From: Pseudomonadota bacterium
Lineage (GTDB): Bacteria > Bdellovibrionota_B > Oligoflexia > Silvanigrellales > Silvanigrellaceae
Assembly: GCA_009926615.1 (NCBI GenBank)
Contig: RFOM01000019.1
Span: 1 to 57,749, forward strand
Reading direction: 5' to 3'
Length of the DNA: 57,749 nucleotides
A program made the translations under genes and the position numbers. The number at the start of each line of letters is the position of its first letter. Position 1 is the first letter of the stretch. Shown piece after piece: positions 1 through 8,934 of this stretch. The notes below the pieces were generated by a model that saw nothing but the letters and a program-made list of their open reading frames with translations, searched no databases and was not told the origin of the DNA.

Positions 1-371
1 TCGGACGAGCCTGCGAGTCCGAGTCCTTCGAATACTGCTCCGATATTTTCGGGAAGGTGTCCTGTTGAGCCTGACATAAAAAACTCTGTCAGAGGCTGCC
101 GGCCGGCTTTTTCCGAATGCTTTTCCAGTGCAGAGAATATGTTTTCCGATGCCAGCGGTCCTTCTTTGGACAAAACCGCCGTGATTTGCTCGCCGGTATT
201 AAGAGATTCTTCGGTTTTGATGCCTTCCGGCTGTCCGGCTCGAACGAACTGTGTATCCGGACGATCGTCGCCGCAGGCCTGAACGATCAGGAAAAACAGG
301 GGCAAGAGGCTGTAAATTGGCCTGAGTCCTCCGGTTTTTTTCGCTGGATTTCGCACGTTTGTCCGACGCAA
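1..371 (-). CDS. Putative lipoprotein, N-terminal part (C-terminus beyond window)
   Basis: The minus strand stays open from a TTG codon at 371 to the window edge, about 123 residues. The N-terminus is basic (RRTNVRNPAKK) and is followed by a hydrophobic run and a lipobox-like VQAC, then an acidic, hydrophilic stretch (GDDRPDTQF). This is the layout of a lipoprotein signal peptide with the Cys near residue 33. A purine-rich AAGGCGGGA lies 6-7 nt upstream of the TTG; an alternative GTG is at 356. No domain is recognised in the visible part. The gene is divergent from the large kinase gene, so the two share a promoter region of about 100 bp. Function unknown; the frame and signal peptide make it a probable real gene. 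Confidence 0.6.
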   Translation of the reverse strand, partial: MRRTNVRNPAKKTGGLRPIYSLLPLFFLIVQACGDDRPDTQFVRAGQPEGIKTEESLNTGEQITAVLSKEGPLASENIFSALEKHSEKAGRQPLTEFFMSGSTGHLPENIGAVFEGLGLAGSS

Positions 372-473
372 ATTCTTTCCCGCCTTTTGCAGGCGTATCG
401 GACAATCGAGATTGTCCCTTAAGATGCAGAAATTGCCGGAGGAGGCGTCGTTCCCGACGGTTGGGGCTTAAAA

Positions 474-3400
474 GTGCAATTTCCGGCCGATACCCAACTG
501 ACGGAATGCGTCGGAAGACGGATGGAGGCCGGTTTGCAGGAAAGGCTACTCGACAACACGTACAGACTCCTTGAGGAGATCGGACGCGGCGGCTTTGGTG
601 CCGTGTTCCGTGCTGTGCGCATTGGTGCAGAGGGCAGCGGACCGGTAGCGATTAAATTTTTGAACAGAGGAAATCTTCCGTCGCTTCAGGAGCAGCTCCG
701 CTTTCAGCGTGAAGCGACGCTGATGAGTCAGCTTCTTCATCCGGGAACAGTGACGGTTTATGAACTCGGCGAAAGTGAAGGCCGCGCTTACATTGTGATG
801 GAGTATGTCGACGGTCAAAATCTGCGCGAATACGTCAAGACGCGCGGAGGACGGCTGCCGCTTGCCGATATTTTGGAAATTCTCATTCAGGCAGCAGAGG
901 CGCTTGAATATGTGCACGGCCATAACATTGTCCACCGTGACATTAAGCCTCAGAACATTCTCATTGCAAACTCAAAAGAGGCAATTGAGTCCAAGATTCA
1001 GCTCAAAATTGTGGACTTCGGGGTTGCGCGGCTGAGTGATCCGGTGAAACAAAAACAGGAAGGCGGACGGGTTCGTGCTGAAGTCGTCGGAACTTTCAAC
1101 TACATGGCTCCCGAGTCAACAGGCCTTGTCAATTGGGGAGTTGATGCACGCGCGGACATTTATAGTTTGGGAATTGTTGCCTATGAGCTGGTCACAGGGC
1201 GTACACCCTTTCACGAATTAAAAAACGACGAGCTGCTGCGAGCCCACATCGAAAAGACTCCGCCTCCGTTTTCGCAGTTCGAAGGGCCGCGCTATCACGA
1301 GCTGCTTGAGCGCATAATAATGAAATGCATCGAAAAGACTCCGGAGAACCGCTACCAGAGCATGTTCGGTCTGCTCAGCGACCTGAAGAGACTGATGAAC
1401 GACGTCCGTGTTCAGGGTCGGGTTGTAGACGTTTTTGAGATTGCAACCAAAGACATAGCTCTCTCGCGGTTGTTCAACAATATTTTTGTCGGCAGAAGCG
1501 ATCTGGTTTCGCAGGTAGTCCGGAATATCAATTACAGAAACAGAAAATCACGGGTGACGTGGGGGATGATCCGCTCCGCGGTCGGACTCGGAAAAACGCG
1601 ATGTCTCGCAGAAGTGCGCCGCCAGCTTGACGAACTGAAGGTTCCGTATTTGCACATCCGTTTCACGGAATCGGAACAGCGGCTGTCACTTCGTGCCTTA
1701 AGCCTTGCGGTCAATGAACAGCTGCAGGCTCTCGAAATCGCCGCACCGCACGTCTTTCAGGTATTAATGCAGGAAATGGCAATGATAGCCGGCACGGGGG
1801 CCACAGACGTTGCGCGGCTTATACCCGCTCTCAGGCCTCATCTGCTCAAGTCACACGACAGTGTTTCAAGCACTGCAAATAACTATTCAGATACATATTC
1901 CGATCCGGCAGGTGAAGACAAAAATGATGACATCCTGATGAGCGCGGCGGAAGTGATTGAACGCAATCAGTTTCAGCGCAGGCAGCAGCCTCAGGTCCGC
2001 GCTCCGATTCAGCAGGTGTTTTTGGAGCTGCTTGCAAAAATCGCAGAGCAACGGGGATACCTTGTTTTCCTGCTTGATGATCTTCATCTGGCAGATCCGG
2101 CATCGATCAGCCTTTTTCAGTTTATCACCGAGAGGGTCAACGATCAGGCCAACTTCTCGTTCGTCATGACAATTCGCGAGGGAAGCCCGAGGCAAAATTT
2201 TGTTCTTGATAATTTTCTTCTGCGTCTCGCAAATCTTCGACGCAGGTTTCAGGTTTGGGATCTCGCGCCGCTCAGTCAATACGATTTTCAGCAGTTTCTG
2301 CAGGCTGTGGGTTTGTCGCGTCCGACGCCGAAATTCATTGAGTTTGTCACCGCAAAGTGCGACGGATCACCCTTGTTGCTGCATGCATTGCTGAAGCAGA
2401 TGGTCGAGACCGAGGCACTTGTTCCTGACAGCAGAAATTTCAATCCGTGGGATCCTGTTTTCCGTGTCGACTGGACGAAACTTTCTCAGATCGTCGTCGA
2501 AAACAGAAACATTGAGGCGCTGCTGGCATCGCTTGACCGGCTCGACAAAAGAGATCAGCGTCTGACCTGCATTGCCGCTGTATCCCATGAAGCATGTGAG
2601 TTTGAATACTTCCGTGTCGAGCAGGATTTCACGTCCGTCGAACTCGAAACCCGTCTGATGAGTCTGGTCCGGCGCGGGGTCTTCGAAATTCTCGGCGATG
2701 ACAACCTTCCTGTTCAGCGCCGTTCATTTATCTTCAGCCACGAAAAGTTGAGGACAGCCGTCCTTTCCGGACTTGAAACGCAGACACGCCGGCAAATTCA
2801 CCTGTCTTTGGCCAACAGAATTATTCTTTTGTATCCGAAGCCCAGACGCGAACACATACTGTCACTGGCCAAGCATTTTGAGGGAGCCGGTTCGCTGGCC
2901 GACGCTGAACGGAGTTCTTCTGTATTCCTCAAGGCTGCACGGCTGCATGCGCGCAATTTTGAGCATTCCCTTGCCAAGTATTATGCCGAACGTGCAATGG
3001 CGCGGGCGAGCACAATCGGCAATCAGCAGGAACGACTGAGCCGGCTGCGTGAGGCACTTGAGACTGAATACATGATTCACATTGCGCAAAACGAGCTGGT
3101 CGCTGCAAGTGATGTCTGCCAGCAGCTCGTTGCGCTGACGTTTGACACGTCACGCAGGGAAACGCTTCAGCTGCACTGGGGACACCTGCTGCTTGGACTG
3201 GGAAGGCATTCGATGGCGTATACGCAGACTGCGGATGCCATCGATCGCAAGCTGCAGCTGCCGTTCACCAAAAGTCACAAGTTAATAACCGCTGTCTGGC
3301 AATTTCTTGCGCGAAAGGGATTTTTTACCTTCGGGTATAAGTTTCTGCAGTTCAAACTGTTCAGAGAACCCGAACCGCCGGACAATCAGGTTCAGGCTCT

Positions 3401-6236
3401 TATGCTCATGATTCTCTCGCAGGCACACGGTGCGGAGTCGAAGTCTTTATGGCTGCTGGCGGCTGCAGTCAGATTCAATTTGCACCGCCGCGGTCCCACC
3501 CGTCCCCTTGCTGTTTTCAATATGATGATCGCCATGCATTATTTGAGGGCCGGAAAGATCGACAGGGCTTTCGAAATTGCCGAAACGCTTGAGCGCACCA
3601 TGGAAGCCAACGGGCGTGTGGACATTGCAAGGTGGGTGCGTGCACTGAGGGCAATCTGGATTGATTATCCGATGGGCCGGATTGAGCGCCTTGCCAGAGT
3701 TCTTGACGAACGAAAAGACGGACAGCTTCCCGCATTGGGCGTTCTGAATATTGAAAGTCATGCGCTCAGAAGCTGGATAAGAGCAACCTCTCCGAGGATC
3801 TGGCGGAAAAAGAGGGATGACAGTCCGACTCAGGAATTGAAGGAAAAAAATTGGCCCGACAAAAATAAACATCCCAGTTCAGGTTACGTGGCGGAACGGG
3901 TGCGCAAATCACGCAAGCTGGAATCCGCAAAAGATCGGATTCCGGAAGTTTCCCCAAAGCGCAGCCTTGAGCCCACCAACGTCACAATGATTGCCGACGA
4001 ATCTGCACTCGAAAGCACTACTGCGGCAAAGCAGGCAAGGCGGCTGCGGGAAGCCAGCGAGAATGGACAATTTACAGGTCTTGCATTGTTTTCGGATATT
4101 CTCCGGTACGCATTGTCTGACCGGTTGGATCCGCTGCGCCGGACTGTGGATCAATTCGCGCGTCAGCGGCACGGAACCGATGACGGCGAAATATTTAAAG
4201 CACTTTCTTATTCCCTGCAGGACTTGGCATTGGGGCAGTATAAAGAAGCGCTTAATTTTTATGTATCGGCAATGAAGCTGATTCTCCGGCAAACCCATTC
4301 TGAAATCTCTTTGCCCGTCAGCGATGCCATGCGTATGGGTGCTTTGTTTTTGCCTATGATTGCATTTTCCCTCGGAGCACGCGGATGGCCTTGGGAAGGT
4401 TCGTTTCATCGTTTGCTCGTGCGTGTTGATGCCGTGTTGTCCGCGGCTGAAGGTCATAATAATCCGAGACGCACGCCGCTGACGCCTTTGTTTAAGGGCA
4501 TGATGGCTTATATGTCCGGTGAAGGAGCTCAGGCCCTGAAACTCACAGGAGAGGCCAAAGATATGGCCAAGTCGGCGCAAAATGACTTGGTCGCTTTTTT
4601 TGCCGAACAGGCATTGGGATTGGCGTGCAGTGAATTTGATCAGGTCAGGTCGATGGATTATTTTGCGGAGTGTTACAGGACCGCCCATGATCTCGGCTGG
4701 CGGATGCTTGAAAGGCAGCTTTTGTCACTTTGCCGCAAGCTTAATTTACCGTTGCAGCACCAATTTCCGGAACTTCTGGCCGAGTCGGAAAAGATCAATT
4801 TCAGAAGAAGGTCTTCGGGTCTTGCACTGTCTCACATTATGGAAAGCTGGCTCGTGACGAACCGTGAGCCCCAGACTGTGAATCACTATATCTCGCAGGC
4901 TCCGAGGATAGCCGCAAAAATATTGTCTTCGCCGCTGAGTTTGCTTTTCAAGACAAGCCCCTCCGAAAAAGGTGCAATCAAAGTGGCCGTCCAGTGGGTT
5001 GATGACGGAAATCTGTTTCTTCAAAATCTTTCGGAGAATCCCATCGGACCAAAGTCGCTGGAGGCGGAGCTGACCAGAAATCTGCCGCGCTTTCACGATG
5101 ACCCGATCCGGCTCGTGCCGATGGGACAGGAACATACATCAGAGCATATGCCTCAGTTCTGGCAAAGCACCGCCCCAAAAGACGTTGAATCAGAATTTGC
5201 GGCTATGGCCGATACGACGGGGATCCGGCGCGGCACCAATGTGACGGAAAATGTGACTGATACCAATCGCACTCAGCGTGTGATGAAAGAAGACAGAATG
5301 CAGGAAACGCCGTACGCGGTTTACGTTGCGTTGAAGCACAACGATGTCTTTTACGGGTGGCTTGCATTCAGCAGGGTTACGCTGGCGCAGTTTTCTGCAA
5401 AAGACGCAGAGTTTGATTTGATACTGATGGCCCGCCAAACCGCATTCAATCTGATGTGCGAATCTGTCCTTTCGGAGACTTCAAACACCATTGCCAAGGT
5501 CAAAGCGCTGCTTCCGGTCGTCTTTCCGAGGGAAATGGAATTGCCTGCCGGAATCAGCGAAGAGCGGCTCGGCAGGATCGAATATTCAGACGATCAGGGA
5601 TTTGGGGTTCATCCGATCGGATCGAATCGTCTTTTGATTCTGATATGGTCCTTTGAAGCCTCAAAAGCCTCCGGAAAACTCGAAATCGGCGGACTTTTCA
5701 GGCATTACTCAACTCTCTTCGTCGAATCGCTGAGGGACAATCCGGAGTCAATGTCTCTTGACAGATTTGCGCTGCGCTTCTCTGCAGATGTGGGCGGACT
5801 GCTTGAACGTACTGCTTTGAGTCACAGGTACGACAAGGTGTCGGTCAATGCTGTGTTTGTCGACCTTCAGGGCAAGCAGTCTCAGGAGTGTATTTTTGGT
5901 ATCGAGCAAATGTCATACGCCGGAAACGGCAGAGTCGAACGCGAGCTTTTGCTTGAGCTCAATGGCGTGCTGCGCCTCGACAGGCTTGTGTACCGTGAGC
6001 GCAGACGGATTTTTACTTCAGCCAATTTTGCGTGGTTGCTGAGTCACGATTCGCGGCTCAGGGATTTCGTTCCGCATTTTTCGCGGGCCGGCTTCGTTGA
6101 TGAATTTCTTGCTCAAAAGCGGACAAACGGTTTGAGTCTTGTCAGAGTGCTTTCGGACGGACGCTTGCCCGAAGATTTTTCGGGGATCACGTTAATGTTT
6201 GATTCCAATCAGGCATCAAAGAAAAACGCAGCGTGA
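474..6236 (+). CDS. Multidomain Ser/Thr protein kinase with AAA ATPase and helical-repeat region (PknK-like architecture)
   Basis: This 1,920-residue protein begins with a eukaryotic-like protein kinase domain (about residues 30-310). Visible motifs are the glycine loop GRGGFGAVF, K61 in VAIKF, HRDIKPQN at 154-161, DFG at 181-183 and APE at 212-214, so the kinase should be active. An AAA/STAND-type ATPase follows. Its P-loop SAVGLGKT (368-375) has Ser instead of the first Gly, and a Walker B LLDDLH lies near 535. The middle (about 750-1500) is alpha-helical and TPR-like. Near 1600-1680 there is a GAF-like stretch, and the last 230 residues resemble a degenerate SpoIIE/PP2C-type domain (inference). 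The family acts in cytoplasmic signalling and transcriptional control. The start may be GTG 474 or, with a better spaced GGAAG, ATG 522. It converges on the ABC permease gene with no gap. Confidence 0.88.
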   Translation: MQFPADTQLTECVGRRMEAGLQERLLDNTYRLLEEIGRGGFGAVFRAVRIGAEGSGPVAIKFLNRGNLPSLQEQLRFQREATLMSQLLHPGTVTVYELGESEGRAYIVMEYVDGQNLREYVKTRGGRLPLADILEILIQAAEALEYVHGHNIVHRDIKPQNILIANSKEAIESKIQLKIVDFGVARLSDPVKQKQEGGRVRAEVVGTFNYMAPESTGLVNWGVDARADIYSLGIVAYELVTGRTPFHELKNDELLRAHIEKTPPPFSQFEGPRYHELLERIIMKCIEKTPENRYQSMFGLLSDLKRLMNDVRVQGRVVDVFEIATKDIALSRLFNNIFVGRSDLVSQVVRNINYRNRKSRVTWGMIRSAVGLGKTRCLAEVRRQLDELKVPYLHIRFTESEQRLSLRALSLAVNEQLQALEIAAPHVFQVLMQEMAMIAGTGATDVARLIPALRPHLLKSHDSVSSTANNYSDTYSDPAGEDKNDDILMSAAEVIERNQFQRRQQPQVRAPIQQVFLELLAKIAEQRGYLVFLLDDLHLADPASISLFQFITERVNDQANFSFVMTIREGSPRQNFVLDNFLLRLANLRRRFQVWDLAPLSQYDFQQFLQAVGLSRPTPKFIEFVTAKCDGSPLLLHALLKQMVETEALVPDSRNFNPWDPVFRVDWTKLSQIVVENRNIEALLASLDRLDKRDQRLTCIAAVSHEACEFEYFRVEQDFTSVELETRLMSLVRRGVFEILGDDNLPVQRRSFIFSHEKLRTAVLSGLETQTRRQIHLSLANRIILLYPKPRREHILSLAKHFEGAGSLADAERSSSVFLKAARLHARNFEHSLAKYYAERAMARASTIGNQQERLSRLREALETEYMIHIAQNELVAASDVCQQLVALTFDTSRRETLQLHWGHLLLGLGRHSMAYTQTADAIDRKLQLPFTKSHKLITAVWQFLARKGFFTFGYKFLQFKLFREPEPPDNQVQALMLMILSQAHGAESKSLWLLAAAVRFNLHRRGPTRPLAVFNMMIAMHYLRAGKIDRAFEIAETLERTMEANGRVDIARWVRALRAIWIDYPMGRIERLARVLDERKDGQLPALGVLNIESHALRSWIRATSPRIWRKKRDDSPTQELKEKNWPDKNKHPSSGYVAERVRKSRKLESAKDRIPEVSPKRSLEPTNVTMIADESALESTTAAKQARRLREASENGQFTGLALFSDILRYALSDRLDPLRRTVDQFARQRHGTDDGEIFKALSYSLQDLALGQYKEALNFYVSAMKLILRQTHSEISLPVSDAMRMGALFLPMIAFSLGARGWPWEGSFHRLLVRVDAVLSAAEGHNNPRRTPLTPLFKGMMAYMSGEGAQALKLTGEAKDMAKSAQNDLVAFFAEQALGLACSEFDQVRSMDYFAECYRTAHDLGWRMLERQLLSLCRKLNLPLQHQFPELLAESEKINFRRRSSGLALSHIMESWLVTNREPQTVNHYISQAPRIAAKILSSPLSLLFKTSPSEKGAIKVAVQWVDDGNLFLQNLSENPIGPKSLEAELTRNLPRFHDDPIRLVPMGQEHTSEHMPQFWQSTAPKDVESEFAAMADTTGIRRGTNVTENVTDTNRTQRVMKEDRMQETPYAVYVALKHNDVFYGWLAFSRVTLAQFSAKDAEFDLILMARQTAFNLMCESVLSETSNTIAKVKALLPVVFPREMELPAGISEERLGRIEYSDDQGFGVHPIGSNRLLILIWSFEASKASGKLEIGGLFRHYSTLFVESLRDNPESMSLDRFALRFSADVGGLLERTALSHRYDKVSVNAVFVDLQGKQSQECIFGIEQMSYAGNGRVERELLLELNGVLRLDRLVYRERRRIFTSANFAWLLSHDSRLRDFVPHFSRAGFVDEFLAQKRTNGLSLVRVLSDGRLPEDFSGITLMFDSNQASKKNAA

Positions 6237-7040
6237 TCAGGAACGCACATCCCGTGACTTAAGACTCACAAAAGTCAGTCCCAGCGGCAGACATATGAAA
6301 GAAACTGCCCAAAGCACTGCAATGGCAAAATTAATCGAATCCGGCAGGATCCATTCCCCTTTAATGCTGTCCACCACAAGCAAATTCGGATTCCAGACCT
6401 TAAGTGCGGTGTACAGAACAGATGATATTTTTGAGGTCTCCTGAACTCCCGAGATGGCCTGAGGTGCACTGAGCAGAGAATCAAACGAAGAGGTCAGATG
6501 ACCAACCGAATAAAGAGTTATCACACCCAGAATTGCATACAGCGGACGGACCAGTGAGCCGAGCAGGCCGGCAATGGACAAAGCTGTCAGACTCTTGAGC
6601 CATGCAAACAGAAGCATTGTGAGCTGAATTTTATATTCGGTCGCCGTGACACCCTCGGCAAGTTTTGGAAGTACGAAAATTTTAAGCGCAAAGAGCGGCA
6701 ATGCCAAAACCAACAGCATGCATGAAAAAGCAAAGAAGCGCGCAAGATAAAGATTGTTGCGGTGTATGCCTGCGGGAATGAACAGTTCCGCGACTCCGCG
6801 CGATGAGAAATCGAGGGAACAGATATTTGAACCTGAAATGACGGCAACAAAAAGTAGGAGCTGGTCGGCGATAAAATAGGAGAAGACATCGATGACCCGT
6901 GATTCGTGCGAGAGCGTAATGCCGCTCAGGGTTGCCATGAGAAAGAGTAAAAGACCGCCCGCAATTGCGCTGGCCCACAACAATTGTCCGCGCAGATTTT
7001 CAAGCAAGGTCAGCTTAACGATTCCTGATGTCTTCAACAT
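6237..7040 (-). CDS. ABC transporter permease (ABC-2-like membrane protein)
   Basis: The protein has 267 residues and about six hydrophobic segments (near 20-38, 52-72, 105-125, 145-190 and 235-260), as in ABC-2-type or CcmB-like permeases. No substrate-specific motif is recognised. It starts 5 bp after the stop codon of the ATPase gene 7046-7732, so the two surely form one transporter. Together with the TPR membrane protein and YggT gene upstream it makes a four-gene minus-strand cassette. Its stop codon (6237-6239) directly abuts the stop of the convergent kinase gene, leaving no room for a dedicated terminator. Export rather than import is inferred, because no binding protein is encoded. 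Confidence 0.72.
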   Translation of the reverse strand: MLKTSGIVKLTLLENLRGQLLWASAIAGGLLLFLMATLSGITLSHESRVIDVFSYFIADQLLLFVAVISGSNICSLDFSSRGVAELFIPAGIHRNNLYLARFFAFSCMLLVLALPLFALKIFVLPKLAEGVTATEYKIQLTMLLFAWLKSLTALSIAGLLGSLVRPLYAILGVITLYSVGHLTSSFDSLLSAPQAISGVQETSKISSVLYTALKVWNPNLLVVDSIKGEWILPDSINFAIAVLWAVSFICLPLGLTFVSLKSRDVRS

Positions 7041-7045
7041 AGCGT

Positions 7046-7732
7046 TTACTCCGGAATCGCGCAGCCGGCGACCGAATGGAGGGTTGAGTTGTCAATAATC
7101 CATGTCTCGCGAATGTGTTTTCTCAAATTCACCGGCGCATCATGGCTGGAAACAAGCAGGAAATGTCCGGCGTTTCCGAGATTGACCAGAAACTCGGACA
7201 GCTCTGTCCGCGCCCACGGATCCAAACCGGAAAACGGCTCGTCGAGAACAAATCCCTTCGGAGAACCGCTGACCGCAAATGCAAGAAGCAGTTTCTGCTG
7301 CTGTCCTTTTGAAAGAAGCTGTGCCGAGCGTTCTGCAAGGTTCGAAATATTGAGCGATTTGTATTGGTCGACGTTGCGCTCACGTTCCTGAAATTCGGAC
7401 ATCGGAATGCCCAAAAGCGAAGTGATTATTTCACCCACACTGACTCTTGCCGGAAGGACAGGCAGCTCCGGCAGGTAACCGATGCTGCCGCGCGGAATGG
7501 AGGGGTTGCCAAACCATTTGACGGTCCCCTTGGTCGGGCGGGTCAGACCAAGCAGACAGCGCAGCAGAGTCGATTTTCCCGAGCCGTTACGGCCGGCAAG
7601 AAGAATGATTCCGGCGCTGCCGATTTCGAGGCGGGGAATGGTCCAGAGAGTTTTGTCCTTCTCGCGGGAAAAAAGTTCCTTTGACTTCCAGACATAGCTC
7701 AGGTCTTCTGCCTCAAGAAAAAGTTCACTCAT
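7046..7732 (-). CDS. ABC transporter ATP-binding protein
   Basis: This 228-residue nucleotide-binding subunit has Walker A GRNGSGKS (47-54), signature LSKGQ (140-144) and Walker B FVLDEPFSGLD (161-171), so it should hydrolyse ATP. The ATG at 7732 is chosen because the homologous domain begins there (MSELFLEAEDLSYVW). The frame remains open for 45 codons further upstream, but that part looks unlike protein and lies inside the preceding gene. The start overlaps the end of the TPR gene by 8 bp, which suggests translational coupling. The small size, with no extra domains, fits drug, lantibiotic or ABC-2-type exporters. The substrate is unknown. Confidence 0.87.
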   Translation of the reverse strand: MSELFLEAEDLSYVWKSKELFSREKDKTLWTIPRLEIGSAGIILLAGRNGSGKSTLLRCLLGLTRPTKGTVKWFGNPSIPRGSIGYLPELPVLPARVSVGEIITSLLGIPMSEFQERERNVDQYKSLNISNLAERSAQLLSKGQQQKLLLAFAVSGSPKGFVLDEPFSGLDPWARTELSEFLVNLGNAGHFLLVSSHDAPVNLRKHIRETWIIDNSTLHSVAGCAIPE

Positions 7733-8450
7733 TCGCCGATCCTTCGCCGATTTGCTTTGGTGAGCACAAATTTCGCTGCACGAGTCTTTTCTTTGCCAAA
7801 GGGAATGCGCTTGCCAGCATTTTGCAAAGAATAGTTTTGTCTTTGCCTGCCCGTTTGCTCGGGTCAATTCCCTGTTTCAGCAACCTGACCGAATCCTGCA
7901 GCCATGTTGCATTCGGAAATTGCGCCGAGACCCGCTGATAATCCTCTGCCGCTGCTTTTAAGTCGCCTTTGAATATGTGAGTCAGAAAGGCAACCGACAA
8001 AATCAGATCCACTTCAAGCCGTTTATCATTTGCTCCGAGGCGGGCCACATTGATCGCACGATCGATGTCATTGAATTCAAACGCCAGCAAACTTGCCGGA
8101 AAGGTAAAAACCTCACGCATTCCCAATGATACTTGGGCCAGCGGTGCAAGGCCGTTGAGAGCCTCGTCGAACTTGGCGAAAACTCTTTTTTGCTCCTGAG
8201 GATCGATGTTGCTGCTGTTTTTCATAGTCCAAGCGTTGACAGTGGCTGCCAGACTCTGGATTGCAACCAAGGTCCATGCGAATTCTTCATGTCCCATGGA
8301 AACAACAGCCTGCAGAGGAAAATTTTGCATATTCGCGGTCGGACGGGTTTGCGGTTTTTCCAAAACATCCAAAACGTGGCTCACCGTCAGGCTCAGTATT
8401 CCTGCGGCAATCAGCAGACTGGTTGCATTGACCTTGAGTTTCGTATTCAC
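7725..8450 (-). CDS. Membrane-anchored TPR-like hypothetical protein associated with ABC exporter
   Basis: The product has 241 residues. An N-terminal hydrophobic anchor (about 8-28) is followed by helical hairpins that read like divergent tetratricopeptide repeats, for example around 140-200 (LLAFEFNDIDRAINVARL, FKGDLKAAAEDYQRV). The last 40 residues are strongly basic. No known family is recognised. It overlaps the ABC ATPase gene by 8 bp and lies 32 bp downstream of the yggT-like gene, so it is probably cotranscribed and may be an accessory subunit or periplasmic/inner-membrane partner of the transporter. That role is inferred only from position. Confidence 0.7.
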   Translation of the reverse strand: MNTKLKVNATSLLIAAGILSLTVSHVLDVLEKPQTRPTANMQNFPLQAVVSMGHEEFAWTLVAIQSLAATVNAWTMKNSSNIDPQEQKRVFAKFDEALNGLAPLAQVSLGMREVFTFPASLLAFEFNDIDRAINVARLGANDKRLEVDLILSVAFLTHIFKGDLKAAAEDYQRVSAQFPNATWLQDSVRLLKQGIDPSKRAGKDKTILCKMLASAFPLAKKRLVQRNLCSPKQIGEGSANE

Positions 8451-8482
8451 TTTCCGTTCCGGCGGTTATGCATTATCGGTTC

Positions 8483-8779
8483 TCACGCACCAAAAATAAT
8501 TCTGACTCTTCCGATCAGCATAATTATCAGTTCAACAGAAATAATCAGGACGAGCGGGCTGAAGTCGATATAGGCACCCGAGCTGTACATTCGTAATTTC
8601 GGAAACTTTCGGCTGAGAAAATTTGCCGGAGGATCAGTCAAAGGAAAAACCATCCGCCCTATGATTGAAGTCTCATCGGCCCTTGCCATCCGTAAAACGG
8701 CAGCTGCAAACAACAGAATGGAATAGAGCCTCAAAAGATAGGTCAGGGCATCGAATAAAAAGGCCAACAGTTGAATCAT
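8483..8779 (-). CDS. YggT family membrane protein
   Basis: This 98-residue protein has two hydrophobic hairpin segments flanking a central conserved stretch (FPLTDPPANFLSRKFP, then IDFSPLVLIISVELI). This is the layout of the YggT family, whose members usually read LTEPLLRP...DLSPLV. The family is found near cell-division or membrane-homeostasis genes in many bacteria, and its biochemical role is poorly defined. A G-rich ribosome binding site (GGGGGG) precedes the ATG at 8779. It is the first gene of the minus-strand cassette leading into the TPR and ABC genes. The usual family length is about 90-190 residues, so this is a single-repeat form. Confidence 0.8.
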   Translation of the reverse strand: MIQLLAFLFDALTYLLRLYSILLFAAAVLRMARADETSIIGRMVFPLTDPPANFLSRKFPKLRMYSSGAYIDFSPLVLIISVELIIMLIGRVRIIFGA

Positions 8780-8934
8780 CGGAACCCCCCGTGCATCTGT
8801 GAATATTAATTGAAAACATCTATCTTTTGGAAATCTCCGAAGTTTTCTTGAGTGTCAAAATATCGTCTCACAGCTCAACACACCTATACGGATGCCGAAG
8901 AAGCCACGTGGTTTTCTCAGGCTTGGAGGCAGGC

